From a bacterium (lineage in GTDB: Bacteria; Vulcanimicrobiota; Vulcanimicrobiia; Vulcanimicrobiales; Vulcanimicrobiaceae), in the NCBI GenBank assembly GCA_021807065.1, contig JAKAPO010000136.1, forward strand, positions 1 to 6,631: a stretch of 6,631 nt of DNA. Direction: 5' to 3'. The notes under the pieces were generated by a model. It had not been told where the DNA came from and did not search any database. It worked only from the letters and a program-made list of their open reading frames with translations. Within the stretch, counting starts at the first letter, position 1. Every line of letters begins with the position of its first letter. Positions 1-6,119 of this stretch are shown here, piece after piece. The position numbers and the translations under genes are program-made.

Positions 1-823
<823 letters not shown>

Positions 824-828
824 GGTTT

Positions 829-929
829 GGAGTTGAGGCTCGTCTGCCTCGTCGCTCCTGCCTCGGTTCCCCTCGGTCAGACGTTCCTCGGGCCGGACGA
901 ACCTCAACAGCTGGACGAACCTGAACTCC
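829..929 (+). repeat. Intergenic inverted/direct repeat cluster with mutually exclusive pairings
   Basis: This fills most of the 124-nt gap between rho and the pseudouridine synthase gene. The segment at 829-844 (GGAGTTGAGGCTCGTC) can pair with 896-908 (GACGAACCTCAAC, 12 of 13 bases complementary to 832-844) or with 914-929 (GACGAACCTGAACTCC, 14 of 16). The two targets share a direct repeat GGACGAACCT at 895-904 and 913-922, an 18-nt period. A third option pairs CGTCTG at 841-846 with CAGACG at 878-883, using some of the same bases. The section between the arms (839-890) is very pyrimidine-rich and A-poor: about 23 C, 15 T, 12 G and 2 A in 52 nt. No T-run follows, so it does not look like an intrinsic terminator. 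It could be a dispersed repeat, an attenuator-like leader, or a Rho-loading region. Function is not established. Confidence 0.5.
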
Positions 930-947
930 GGTGGGTGAGTCAGTGCG

Positions 948-1703
948 GTGCGGCTGAATAAGTATCTGGCTCAGGCAGGGGTCTGTTCGAGGCGGGCGGC
1001 GGATGCATTGATCGCCGCCGGGCGAGTTCGTGTTGACGGGCGCGTCGTTCGGGAACTCGGGACGGCGGTCGGCGAGGACGCCTGCGTTCAGGTGGACGAG
1101 GTTTCCGTCGGTCTCCCGCCTGGCAAGACATACCTCGTGCTCCACAAACCCGTTGGAGTCGTTACGACGATGCGCGATCCGCAAGGGCGCAAGACCGTCG
1201 CCGACCTGCTTCCGCGCGGTACGCCGCGCGTCGTGCCGGTCGGCCGTCTCGATTACGATACCTCCGGCGTGCTGTTGCTCACCGACGATGGCGACCTCGC
1301 CCATCGGCTGCTGCACCCTCGTTTCGGGATGGAGAAGACCTATCGCGCCCTCATCGCCGGCAGGCTGGGGAGCATCGAGATACGGGTGCTCCGTTCGGGA
1401 ATCGCCCTCAAGGATTTTTTCGCGCAGGGATGCCGGATACGAGTGCTTCGGACCGGGGCGGACTCTTCGCTCGTCGAGCTGACGCTTCGCGAGGGAAAGA
1501 ATCGTCAGGTTCGCCGCATGTTCGAAGCGCTGGGGCACCAGGTTCGCCGTCTCGAGCGAGTAGGCTTCGGCCCCGTTCGCCTCGACGAACTCGCAGCCGG
1601 CCGAATCCGTTCTCTCAGTAGGAGGGAGTTGGAGGGTCTACGACGCATCGGAAGCGAGCGCGGGGACCGTTGGCACTTCTCGAACCCAATCCCGTTGAGG
1701 TAA
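948..1703 (+). CDS. rluB: RsuA/RluB-family rRNA pseudouridine synthase
   Basis: Cytoplasmic enzyme that isomerises a specific rRNA uridine to pseudouridine. It has 251 residues, close to the core length of RsuA/RluB/RluE/RluF enzymes. An N-terminal S4 RNA-binding domain (about 1-60, RLNKYLAQAGVCSRRAAD) is followed by the catalytic domain. The signature GRLDYDTSGVLLLT lies at 99-112, with catalytic Asp D102. Next come the conserved KTYRAL (130-135) and the C-terminal REGKNRQVRRMFEALGH block (181-197). An in-frame TGA at 936 leaves GTG 948 as the first possible start, and it gives the expected MRLNKYLA N-terminus. The Shine-Dalgarno is weak (GGTGGGTGAG just upstream). Family membership is clear. 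The choice of RluB (23S rRNA, helix 80 region) over RsuA (16S) rests on overall resemblance and on RluB being the commonest single copy, so the symbol is less certain. Confidence 0.9.
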   Translation: MRLNKYLAQAGVCSRRAADALIAAGRVRVDGRVVRELGTAVGEDACVQVDEVSVGLPPGKTYLVLHKPVGVVTTMRDPQGRKTVADLLPRGTPRVVPVGRLDYDTSGVLLLTDDGDLAHRLLHPRFGMEKTYRALIAGRLGSIEIRVLRSGIALKDFFAQGCRIRVLRTGADSSLVELTLREGKNRQVRRMFEALGHQVRRLERVGFGPVRLDELAAGRIRSLSRRELEGLRRIGSERGDRWHFSNPIPLR

Positions 1704-1716
1704 AAAGAAAGCCTTC

Positions 1717-3096
1717 ATGATTCGTATTGCCGCCCTGGGTGCTGTCTTGAGCCTGGCACTGGCAGCCCTGCCTACCCCTGCGCGATCGCAGTACTACAAG
1801 ACCGAGACCATTCCACCGAAGATCGTCAAGCTTGGAACCCACACCAGCGCCGTAGCCGGCACGGGCAAGGTGCGCGTGCAGGTGCTCGTCAAGCCGGACG
1901 GTTCGCACGTCGTCACGCGCATCATCTCGTCGACGAACCACGGCGACGATGCCGCGGCACGAGAGATCGCGCAGACCTCTACCTATCGACCGGCGATGCG
2001 CGGCGGGAAACCGATCATCTACTTCTACGATCCGATCTTCCGCTTCAACGGAAGAAGCGTTGCCGGTTATCAGGGGCCGTCTGGCAGCGGTAGCCGCGGA
2101 ACCGGCGGTGGCGGTGGAAGCATCGACGCGATGCTTCGCTCGGGCCGGTATAACGACGCGAAGAGTGCAGCGCAGTCGGCGTTAGCTACGCGTCCGAACG
2201 ATTCGCAGCTATTGCAGCAGCTCGCCGCCGCAGACTACTACCTGCACGACTACGAGGGCGCCGCCGATGCGTTTTCCCGCGCCGGCGCGATCTCGCACGT
2301 CTATCTAACGGTTGCCGCCTCCGCGTTTGCAAACGCTGCCGTACGCCTCGGAAGCGAGCAGAATCCTTCGGCCGCCGACACTGCGCGCTCGCTCCAATAC
2401 GCGCGGCGCGCCGTCCAACTCGATCACGGGACAAACTCGCGGTTCGCGCTGGGCGTCGCGCAGCTTGCGAACAAACAGTATGCCGACGCACTCGCAACGC
2501 TCCAAGTGGTCCATGCCGCCGTTTTTGCCAATGCCCGGACGGACACGGCGACGCGATACGGCGTCGATCAGCGGCTTCTCGCCGCATACATCGGGGCGAA
2601 CGACATGTCGGGGGCCCAGGGGATCTCGACAGAGATGAGACGGCTCGAACCGTCGAACAATTATCCGACGCAAGAACTCGGCAGCATCTACATCAATCAG
2701 GGCAACGACGCCCTCGCCGCCAAGAATTACACGCAGGCACTCGCGCTCTACCAAAGAGCCGTCGCGCTCGGGGACGCCACGGTTTCCGTTGCCGCCTACG
2801 ATCGCTCGGCTAACGTCATCCTGGCCGAGCCGCATCCGGATCCGGTACAGGTTAAGAGCTACGCGGATGAAGCTCTCGCTCTAAACCCGAACGACGCGGC
2901 GGCGAACTACTTCGACGGCGTCGCGCTCTTTTACCAGTATCAGAGCCAACACACGCCCAATCTGAAACAACAGTCGCTCACCTATCTCAACAAAGCGGAT
3001 AGTCTCGCCAAAGCGGCCGGGAACCAGCAGCAGCTCGTCCAGGCGATCGAGAACGCCATTCGCCAGGTCAACGCTGCGGGGGGCATCGCTCCCTAA
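1717..3096 (+). CDS. Exported TonB-C-like domain protein with TPR repeats
   Basis: A 459-residue protein, probably soluble in the periplasm. Residues 1-24 form a signal peptide (hydrophobic AALGAVLSLALAALP, likely cut after PARS) with no lipobox; the whole protein appears to lack cysteine. Residues about 30-112 resemble a TonB C-terminal domain: KVRVQVLVKPDGSHVVTRI, a conserved-style DDAAAREIAQTSTYRPAM, then a strand ending in FRFNG. A flexible Gly/Ser linker (about 121-135) leads to helical TPR-like repeats, clearest at 136-165, 171-190, 241-270, 321-353 and 380-430. Typical TPR features include LGSIYINQGNDALAAKNYTQALALYQRAVAL. It lacks the N-terminal anchor and Pro-rich spacer of true TonB. 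It starts 13 nt after the upstream gene and precedes exbB, so a role with the Exb/Ton motor is inferred from both domain and position. The TonB-C call is by pattern only. Weak GAGG (1697-1700) and AAAGAAAG (1704-1711) precede ATG. Confidence 0.8.
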   Translation: MIRIAALGAVLSLALAALPTPARSQYYKTETIPPKIVKLGTHTSAVAGTGKVRVQVLVKPDGSHVVTRIISSTNHGDDAAAREIAQTSTYRPAMRGGKPIIYFYDPIFRFNGRSVAGYQGPSGSGSRGTGGGGGSIDAMLRSGRYNDAKSAAQSALATRPNDSQLLQQLAAADYYLHDYEGAADAFSRAGAISHVYLTVAASAFANAAVRLGSEQNPSAADTARSLQYARRAVQLDHGTNSRFALGVAQLANKQYADALATLQVVHAAVFANARTDTATRYGVDQRLLAAYIGANDMSGAQGISTEMRRLEPSNNYPTQELGSIYINQGNDALAAKNYTQALALYQRAVALGDATVSVAAYDRSANVILAEPHPDPVQVKSYADEALALNPNDAAANYFDGVALFYQYQSQHTPNLKQQSLTYLNKADSLAKAAGNQQQLVQAIENAIRQVNAAGGIAP

Positions 3097-3142
3097 TGGC
3101 TACGAGGGCTACAGGAGTTTTGTCGGGGGGCGGATGAAGTAA

Positions 3143-3161
3143 CGGCGCCGTAGCGCGCTAC
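3143..3161. repeat. Two overlapping short palindromes upstream of exbB
   Basis: CGGCGCCG (3143-3150) and GTAGCGCGCTAC (3150-3161) are both perfect palindromes and share one base. They sit in the 108-nt gap between the TPR gene and exbB. The same gap has a short direct repeat GGCTAC at 3098-3103 and 3107-3112, whose GCTAC could also pair with GTAGC at 3150-3154. There is no following T-run, so a terminator is unlikely. An operator or small RNA hairpin is possible. I could not pick a convincing promoter in this gap. Confidence 0.35.
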
Positions 3162-3186
3162 AAGGCGAACTACATTCTTCTATTTT

Positions 3187-3193
3187 GGAGGGG
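3187..3193 (+). promoter_or_regulatory. Strong Shine-Dalgarno for exbB
   Basis: GGAGGGG ends 11 nt before the GTG at 3205 and is the best ribosome binding site in the window. It supports GTG 3205 as the exbB start over the later in-frame ATG codons at residues 8 and 11. It is also consistent with the motor gene being translated efficiently relative to genes downstream, whose sites are weaker. Confidence 0.7.
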
Positions 3194-3204
3194 TCGAATC
3201 AACG

Positions 3205-3873
3205 GTGAACCTGTACAGCGGATTTATGGGAGCAATGCATCAAGGCGGGTGGGACATGTGGGTCCTGCTCTTCCTCTCGATCGTGCTCGTCGCGATCGCA
3301 ATCGAGCGGTCCGTTTTTCTCGCGATGCAACATTCCGATGCGCGTAGTCTACTACGGGCAATCGGGCAGAAGGTCGCGGCGGACGACTTGCCCGGCGCGG
3401 TCAAAGTTGCGCAGAGCAAGCGCGGAATGCTGGCGCGCGTGCTCGAATTCGGATTGAAGCGCGGAGACAAGAACCGCGCCGACATCACCGACGCGTTGTC
3501 CATCTCGCTGATGGAGCATCTCAACGCACTCGAACGCAATCTGCCGATCATCGGCACGATTGCCGTTATCTCGCCGTTCGTCGGCCTGTTCGGAACCGTT
3601 CTCGGCATCATCCGAGCGTTCAACGACATCGCGCTGAAAGGAAACTCGTCGCCGGCGGTCGTCGCCGCGGGCGTTGCGGAAGCGTTGATCACGACGGCAA
3701 CCGGTCTCGGCATCGCGATCCTCGCCGTCGTTCTGTTCAATTACTTCAAGGCGCGGATCAAGACGCAAAACCAGGAGATGATCGTCGCGGCCAATCAACT
3801 GGCGGAGATGCTGCACTTCCACAACACGGGACAAGCGATCCCAACCGAACTCTATACGCCTACGCGAAGGTAA
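3205..3873 (+). CDS. exbB: ExbB-type proton channel subunit (MotA/TolQ/ExbB family)
   Basis: Inner-membrane protein that, with ExbD, turns the proton gradient into movement of TonB. It has 222 residues, close to E. coli ExbB and TolQ. Three hydrophobic segments are visible: about 18-40 (WVLLFLSIVLVAIAIERSVF), 115-138 (IIGTIAVISPFVGLFGTVLGI) and 157-180 (VAEALITTATGLGIAILAVV), with a cytoplasmic loop of about 75 residues between the first two. The family signature GLFGTVLGI gives T131, and AEALITTATG gives E159 and T164. These match E. coli ExbB T148, E176 and T181, the channel-lining residues. The first gene of a tight operon, it is followed after 9 nt by exbD1. TolQ is the main alternative. 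TonB-like rather than TolA/TolB/Pal neighbours favour ExbB, though the family boundary is soft. Confidence 0.93.
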   Translation: MNLYSGFMGAMHQGGWDMWVLLFLSIVLVAIAIERSVFLAMQHSDARSLLRAIGQKVAADDLPGAVKVAQSKRGMLARVLEFGLKRGDKNRADITDALSISLMEHLNALERNLPIIGTIAVISPFVGLFGTVLGIIRAFNDIALKGNSSPAVVAAGVAEALITTATGLGIAILAVVLFNYFKARIKTQNQEMIVAANQLAEMLHFHNTGQAIPTELYTPTRR

Positions 3874-3882
3874 AGTAGCCTT

Positions 3883-4296
3883 ATGTCCCTACTTGCGGCG
3901 CGCGGCGATGAAGAGGTGATGGCGGAGATCAACATTACGCCATTCACCGACGTATTGCTCGTGCTTTTGATCATCTTCATGATTCTGGCGGCCCTGGCAT
4001 CACCGCCCGGTTTCGAAAAGCAGCTCTCGAAGAGCAGCAACAACCCGTCGACGCAGCAGAACATCATGAAGAACAACATCGTGGTGACGGTCAACAACAA
4101 GGGTGTCATTCGGGTCGACGGTACGCTTGCGAACGCACAGACTGTCTACCGGGTCCTGGCAGACGACATCCATAAACGCGGCAAGAAGCACATCGCGCTG
4201 ATCGCCGACGCCAAGGCGCCGTACGGGATCATCATCCGTATCCTGGACGCAGCGCGGATGGCCGGAACCAACGACGTCGGGTTCGTGACGGGTTAG
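3883..4296 (+). CDS. exbD: ExbD-type biopolymer transport protein, copy 1
   Basis: Single-pass inner-membrane stator subunit partnering ExbB. It has 137 residues against about 141 in E. coli. A short acidic cytoplasmic N-terminus (RGDEEVMAE) is followed by the signature INITPFTDVLLVLLIIF at 16-32. D23 is the essential membrane aspartate (E. coli ExbD D25) that carries protons. Residues from about 45 onward form the periplasmic domain, with NNIVVTVNNKGVIRVDG and the conserved end IALIADAKAPYGIIIRILDAARMAG. The periplasmic linker is Ser/Asn/Gln-rich (SKSSNNPSTQQN). ATG lies 9 nt after the exbB stop with only a weak GAAGG upstream, suggesting translational coupling to exbB. It is paralogous to the next gene. 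TolR is the alternative family member. Confidence 0.93.
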   Translation: MSLLAARGDEEVMAEINITPFTDVLLVLLIIFMILAALASPPGFEKQLSKSSNNPSTQQNIMKNNIVVTVNNKGVIRVDGTLANAQTVYRVLADDIHKRGKKHIALIADAKAPYGIIIRILDAARMAGTNDVGFVTG

Positions 4297-4315
4297 GGAG
4301 GATTTCGAAAACAGT

Positions 4316-4750
4316 ATGGCGCTTTCGAGTGCAAGCAGCGATGAAGACGTGATGTCGACGATCAACATCACGCCGTTCACGGACGTGCTGCTGGTCCTCC
4401 TCATCATCTTCATTATCTTGGCGTCGATCACCAGGGAACCGGTCATGCCGGACGCGTTCAATAAGGAGCGCGTTCTGCCGACCGAGGTCGTCGTCATCAT
4501 CACGAAGGAGGATGCCAAGAACAACATCGTCGAGATCGGGTCGAACGCCGTCAACATCCGCGACGCCAAGAACCAGTTCGTGGCTCTGTCGCGCGCGGTC
4601 GGCTCGGGGATTCACCGCGTGATCATCAAGGCCGACCCGACGGCGACGTACGGGCTGATCCTGCAGGTCATGGACGCGGCGCAGCAGGCCGGGCTGAACA
4701 CCTTCGGATTGGCAAATCACGTTCAGGGAACTCCACAGGGATCTACGTAA
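4316..4750 (+). CDS. exbD: ExbD-type biopolymer transport protein, copy 2
   Basis: Second ExbD/TolR-family subunit, 144 residues. It repeats the layout of the first copy: acidic N-terminus (SSDEDVMST), an identical 17-residue membrane signature INITPFTDVLLVLLIIF at 16-32 with proton-carrying D23, and a periplasmic domain ending IIKADPTATYGLILQVMDAAQQAGLNTFGLA. The periplasmic half differs clearly from copy 1: the linker is TREPVMPDAFNKERVLPTE, and a longer charged stretch (TKEDAKNNIVEIGSNAVNIRD) replaces VTVNNKGVIRVDG. This suggests different partners or a heterodimeric ExbD pair. A GGGAGG Shine-Dalgarno (4296-4301) overlaps the last base of the upstream stop, 14 nt before ATG. The gene ends 6 nt before tonB1. 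Family assignment is secure; the division of labour between the copies is unknown. Confidence 0.93.
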   Translation: MALSSASSDEDVMSTINITPFTDVLLVLLIIFIILASITREPVMPDAFNKERVLPTEVVVIITKEDAKNNIVEIGSNAVNIRDAKNQFVALSRAVGSGIHRVIIKADPTATYGLILQVMDAAQQAGLNTFGLANHVQGTPQGST

Positions 4751-4756
4751 TCGCCG

Positions 4757-5464
4757 ATGGCAAAGAATCGCTATATCACGACCGGCGAAAAGGTCGCGAA
4801 CGTCACCGGATGGGCATTCGTGATCGCGTTGGTCATTCACGCGTTCATCACGCCGTTCTTCAGAGCACCGGGGCAGCCGGTAGGGGAGCAGACCGAGGCA
4901 CCGGTGACGATTCAGAAGATGAAGGTGAAGCCGCCGCCGACACCACCTCCACCGACGCCGACGCCTCCACCGACGCCAACCCCTCCACCGCAATCGACCC
5001 CGCAGCCGCATCAGGTGCGCAATCCGATGCCGCTGAAAGTCAATCTCGTGCACACGCACGGCGGCACCGGTCCGGCGCAACCGGCCTACGTTCCGCCGAA
5101 GCACGGATCGGAGAACGGCGTCGTTACTGGAACCGGAACTGCCTCACCCGCGCCGGTTCAACCGACACCGGCTTCGTGCCCGAACCCGAACCGCGAAGCG
5201 ACGCTCGTCGACGGCGCGCAACCCGAATATCCGCAATCGGCGGCCGACGAAGATCTGGGGCCGGTCGAGGTCGAGGTCATCGTTACCGTCGGACCCACGG
5301 GCGCGCTCGTTGGTCCGCCGACCATCGGGCGAAGCTCGAACAACGCGGCCATCGATCACGACGCTTTGCGCGTCGCACGAGAGTCGACGTATGCGCCAAA
5401 GCTAGTGAACTGCCAGCCGGTGACGGGCGAGTACCAGTACCTCGTCGACTATAATCCGGGATAA
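4757..5464 (+). CDS. tonB: TonB-like energy transducer, copy 1
   Basis: Inner-membrane-anchored protein that carries motor energy across the periplasm to outer-membrane partners. It has 235 residues. The N-terminal cytoplasmic stretch NRYITTGEKVANV is followed by one membrane segment (about 17-36, GWAFVIALVIHAFITPFF) containing H28. This His matches the functional His of E. coli TonB (H20), but the partner Ser four residues earlier is Ala here. Next comes a Pro/Thr-rich spacer (59-78, PPPTPT-type repeats), uncharged unlike the Glu-Pro/Lys-Pro spacer of E. coli, then a low-complexity linker. The C-terminal TonB domain spans about 141-235: PEYPQSAADEDLGPVEVEVIV, then GPTGALVGPPTIG, then STYAPKLVNCQPVTGEYQYLVDY. 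Two cysteines, C141 and C219, bracket it. It starts 6 nt after exbD2, with only a distant AGGGA upstream, consistent with coupled translation. Confidence 0.9.
   Translation: MAKNRYITTGEKVANVTGWAFVIALVIHAFITPFFRAPGQPVGEQTEAPVTIQKMKVKPPPTPPPPTPTPPPTPTPPPQSTPQPHQVRNPMPLKVNLVHTHGGTGPAQPAYVPPKHGSENGVVTGTGTASPAPVQPTPASCPNPNREATLVDGAQPEYPQSAADEDLGPVEVEVIVTVGPTGALVGPPTIGRSSNNAAIDHDALRVARESTYAPKLVNCQPVTGEYQYLVDYNPG
4946..4990 (+). repeat. 18-nt tandem repeat encoding the Pro/Thr spacer
   Basis: CCTCCACCGACGCC occurs at 4946-4959 and again at 4964-4977, with a third partial copy CCTCCACCG at 4982-4990. The period is 18 nt, or six codons, so each unit encodes PPPTPT in the tonB1 periplasmic spacer. Copy number changes would lengthen or shorten the spacer in frame. 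The repeat is a coding feature rather than a separate element. Confidence 0.8.
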
Positions 5465-5482
5465 CGCGCGCTCATTAATTCG

Positions 5483-5515
5483 GCGAACGCGGTTGGTTCT
5501 GCTCGCCGCGTTCGC
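5483..5515 (+). promoter_or_regulatory. 10-bp hairpin over the tonB2 start region
   Basis: GCGAACGCGG (5483-5492) and CCGCGTTCGC (5506-5515) are perfectly complementary, with a 13-nt loop. The TTG at 5493, the only near-canonical start for tonB2, is the first codon of that loop. Such a stem should hide the start from free ribosomes. Ribosomes finishing tonB1 at 5464, 18 nt upstream of the stem, could open it, which would couple tonB2 translation to tonB1. No T-run follows, so it is not a standard terminator. The structure is seen; the regulatory role is inferred. Confidence 0.5.
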
Positions 5516-6074
5516 TCTCTCCCTCCTCACCCACGCGGCCATCGCCATCTTCGTTCATCCGTGGAGAGCGGAGCGCGAAGCCGAGCCGGTCGTTGCGATG
5601 CGCAAGGTTCGTATCGTGCATCTGGTGCGCGTACCGCCGGCGACGCCGCGGCCGCAGCAACCGCGGCGAAAGACGGCCATGCAGCCGCCGCACCTCGCCG
5701 CCCTCCCGGAGCACAGAGCGCTGCCGGCGTTACGAGGGGCAGGCCCTACACCGGCTCCGGAGATCCCAACGCCCGTGCCTACCGCGCGATGCACGGCTGC
5801 CGACATCCCGGCGAGCGTTATCGCCGAGCCATCGCCCCCACCGATTGAACCGGCGACGCGCGCGCTCGACGTCTCGGGAACGGCCTCCATTACCGTTCAA
5901 CTCGATCGCGATGGCGTCGTTACCGGTGCGGCGATCACCGAGAGCACCGGGGACCCTGTGTTCGATGCGCTCGCAGTCTCCATGGCAAGGAGCGCGCGGT
6001 ACGCTCCCGCCCAGCACGCCTGCAAGGCGGTGGCCTCGGAGTATCTCTTCCACGTACAGTTTTACGCTTGGTAG
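5493..6074 (+). CDS. TonB-like energy transducer, copy 2 (start uncertain)
   Basis: A 193-residue TonB-family protein when started at TTG 5493. The membrane anchor is at about 2-21, with S10-x3-H14, the same Ser/His arrangement as E. coli TonB S16/H20. A Pro- and Arg-containing spacer follows (about 48-99, PPATPRPQQPRRK to PTPAPEIPTPVPTA), then a C-terminal TonB domain (about 100-193) with SGTASITVQLDRDGVVTGAAI and SARYAPAQHACKAVASEYLFHVQF. C100 and C177 bracket the domain as in copy 1. In-frame codons just upstream encode IRRTR, the positive charge expected before an anchor. TTG 5493 would omit it, so an ATT start at 5478 is a real alternative; no in-frame ATG or GTG exists between the TGA at 5421 and this TTG. 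It lies 28 nt after tonB1, shares little spacer sequence with it, and appears to be an older paralog. Confidence 0.85.
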   Translation: MVLLAAFALSLLTHAAIAIFVHPWRAEREAEPVVAMRKVRIVHLVRVPPATPRPQQPRRKTAMQPPHLAALPEHRALPALRGAGPTPAPEIPTPVPTARCTAADIPASVIAEPSPPPIEPATRALDVSGTASITVQLDRDGVVTGAAITESTGDPVFDALAVSMARSARYAPAQHACKAVASEYLFHVQFYAW

Positions 6075-6084
6075 GGGGACTTGC

Positions 6085-6117
6085 AAGGAGCGAGTAGCGA
6101 GTACGACGAAAGTCGTA
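6085..6117 (+). promoter_or_regulatory. Shine-Dalgarno plus GAAA-capped hairpin before the third tonB
   Basis: AAGGAG (6085-6090) is a strong Shine-Dalgarno but lies 29 nt from the likely GTG start at 6120. Between them TACGAC (6102-6107), loop GAAA (6108-6111) and GTCGTA (6112-6117) form a perfect 6-bp stem with a GNRA-type tetraloop. Folding it would cut the effective spacing to about 13 nt. A hairpin bridging a long spacer is known for phage T4 gene 38. No T-run follows, so a terminator is unlikely. The structure is seen; the function is inferred. Confidence 0.5.
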
Positions 6118-6119
6118 AC

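Noticed and set aside
3143..3161. Intrinsic terminator between the TPR gene and exbB
   Set aside because: The palindromes have essentially no loop and no T-run follows, so the standard pattern is missing.
3205..4750. Tol-Pal system (TolQ/TolR/TolR) instead of Exb/Ton
   Set aside because: The downstream proteins carry TonB-type C-terminal domains and a TonB-like anchor His. No TolA, TolB or Pal is present. TolQ/TolR and ExbB/ExbD are close relatives, so this is a judgement from context.
4232..5104. 290-codon open frame on the - strand opposite exbD2 and tonB1
   Set aside because: Arg- and Trp-rich low-complexity product, antisense to well-supported genes, including the Pro-rich repeat, which explains its Arg/Trp-type runs.
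5483..5515. Hairpin as a terminator between tonB1 and tonB2
   Set aside because: The stem extends into the tonB2 coding region and is followed by a mixed C/T stretch rather than a T-run.
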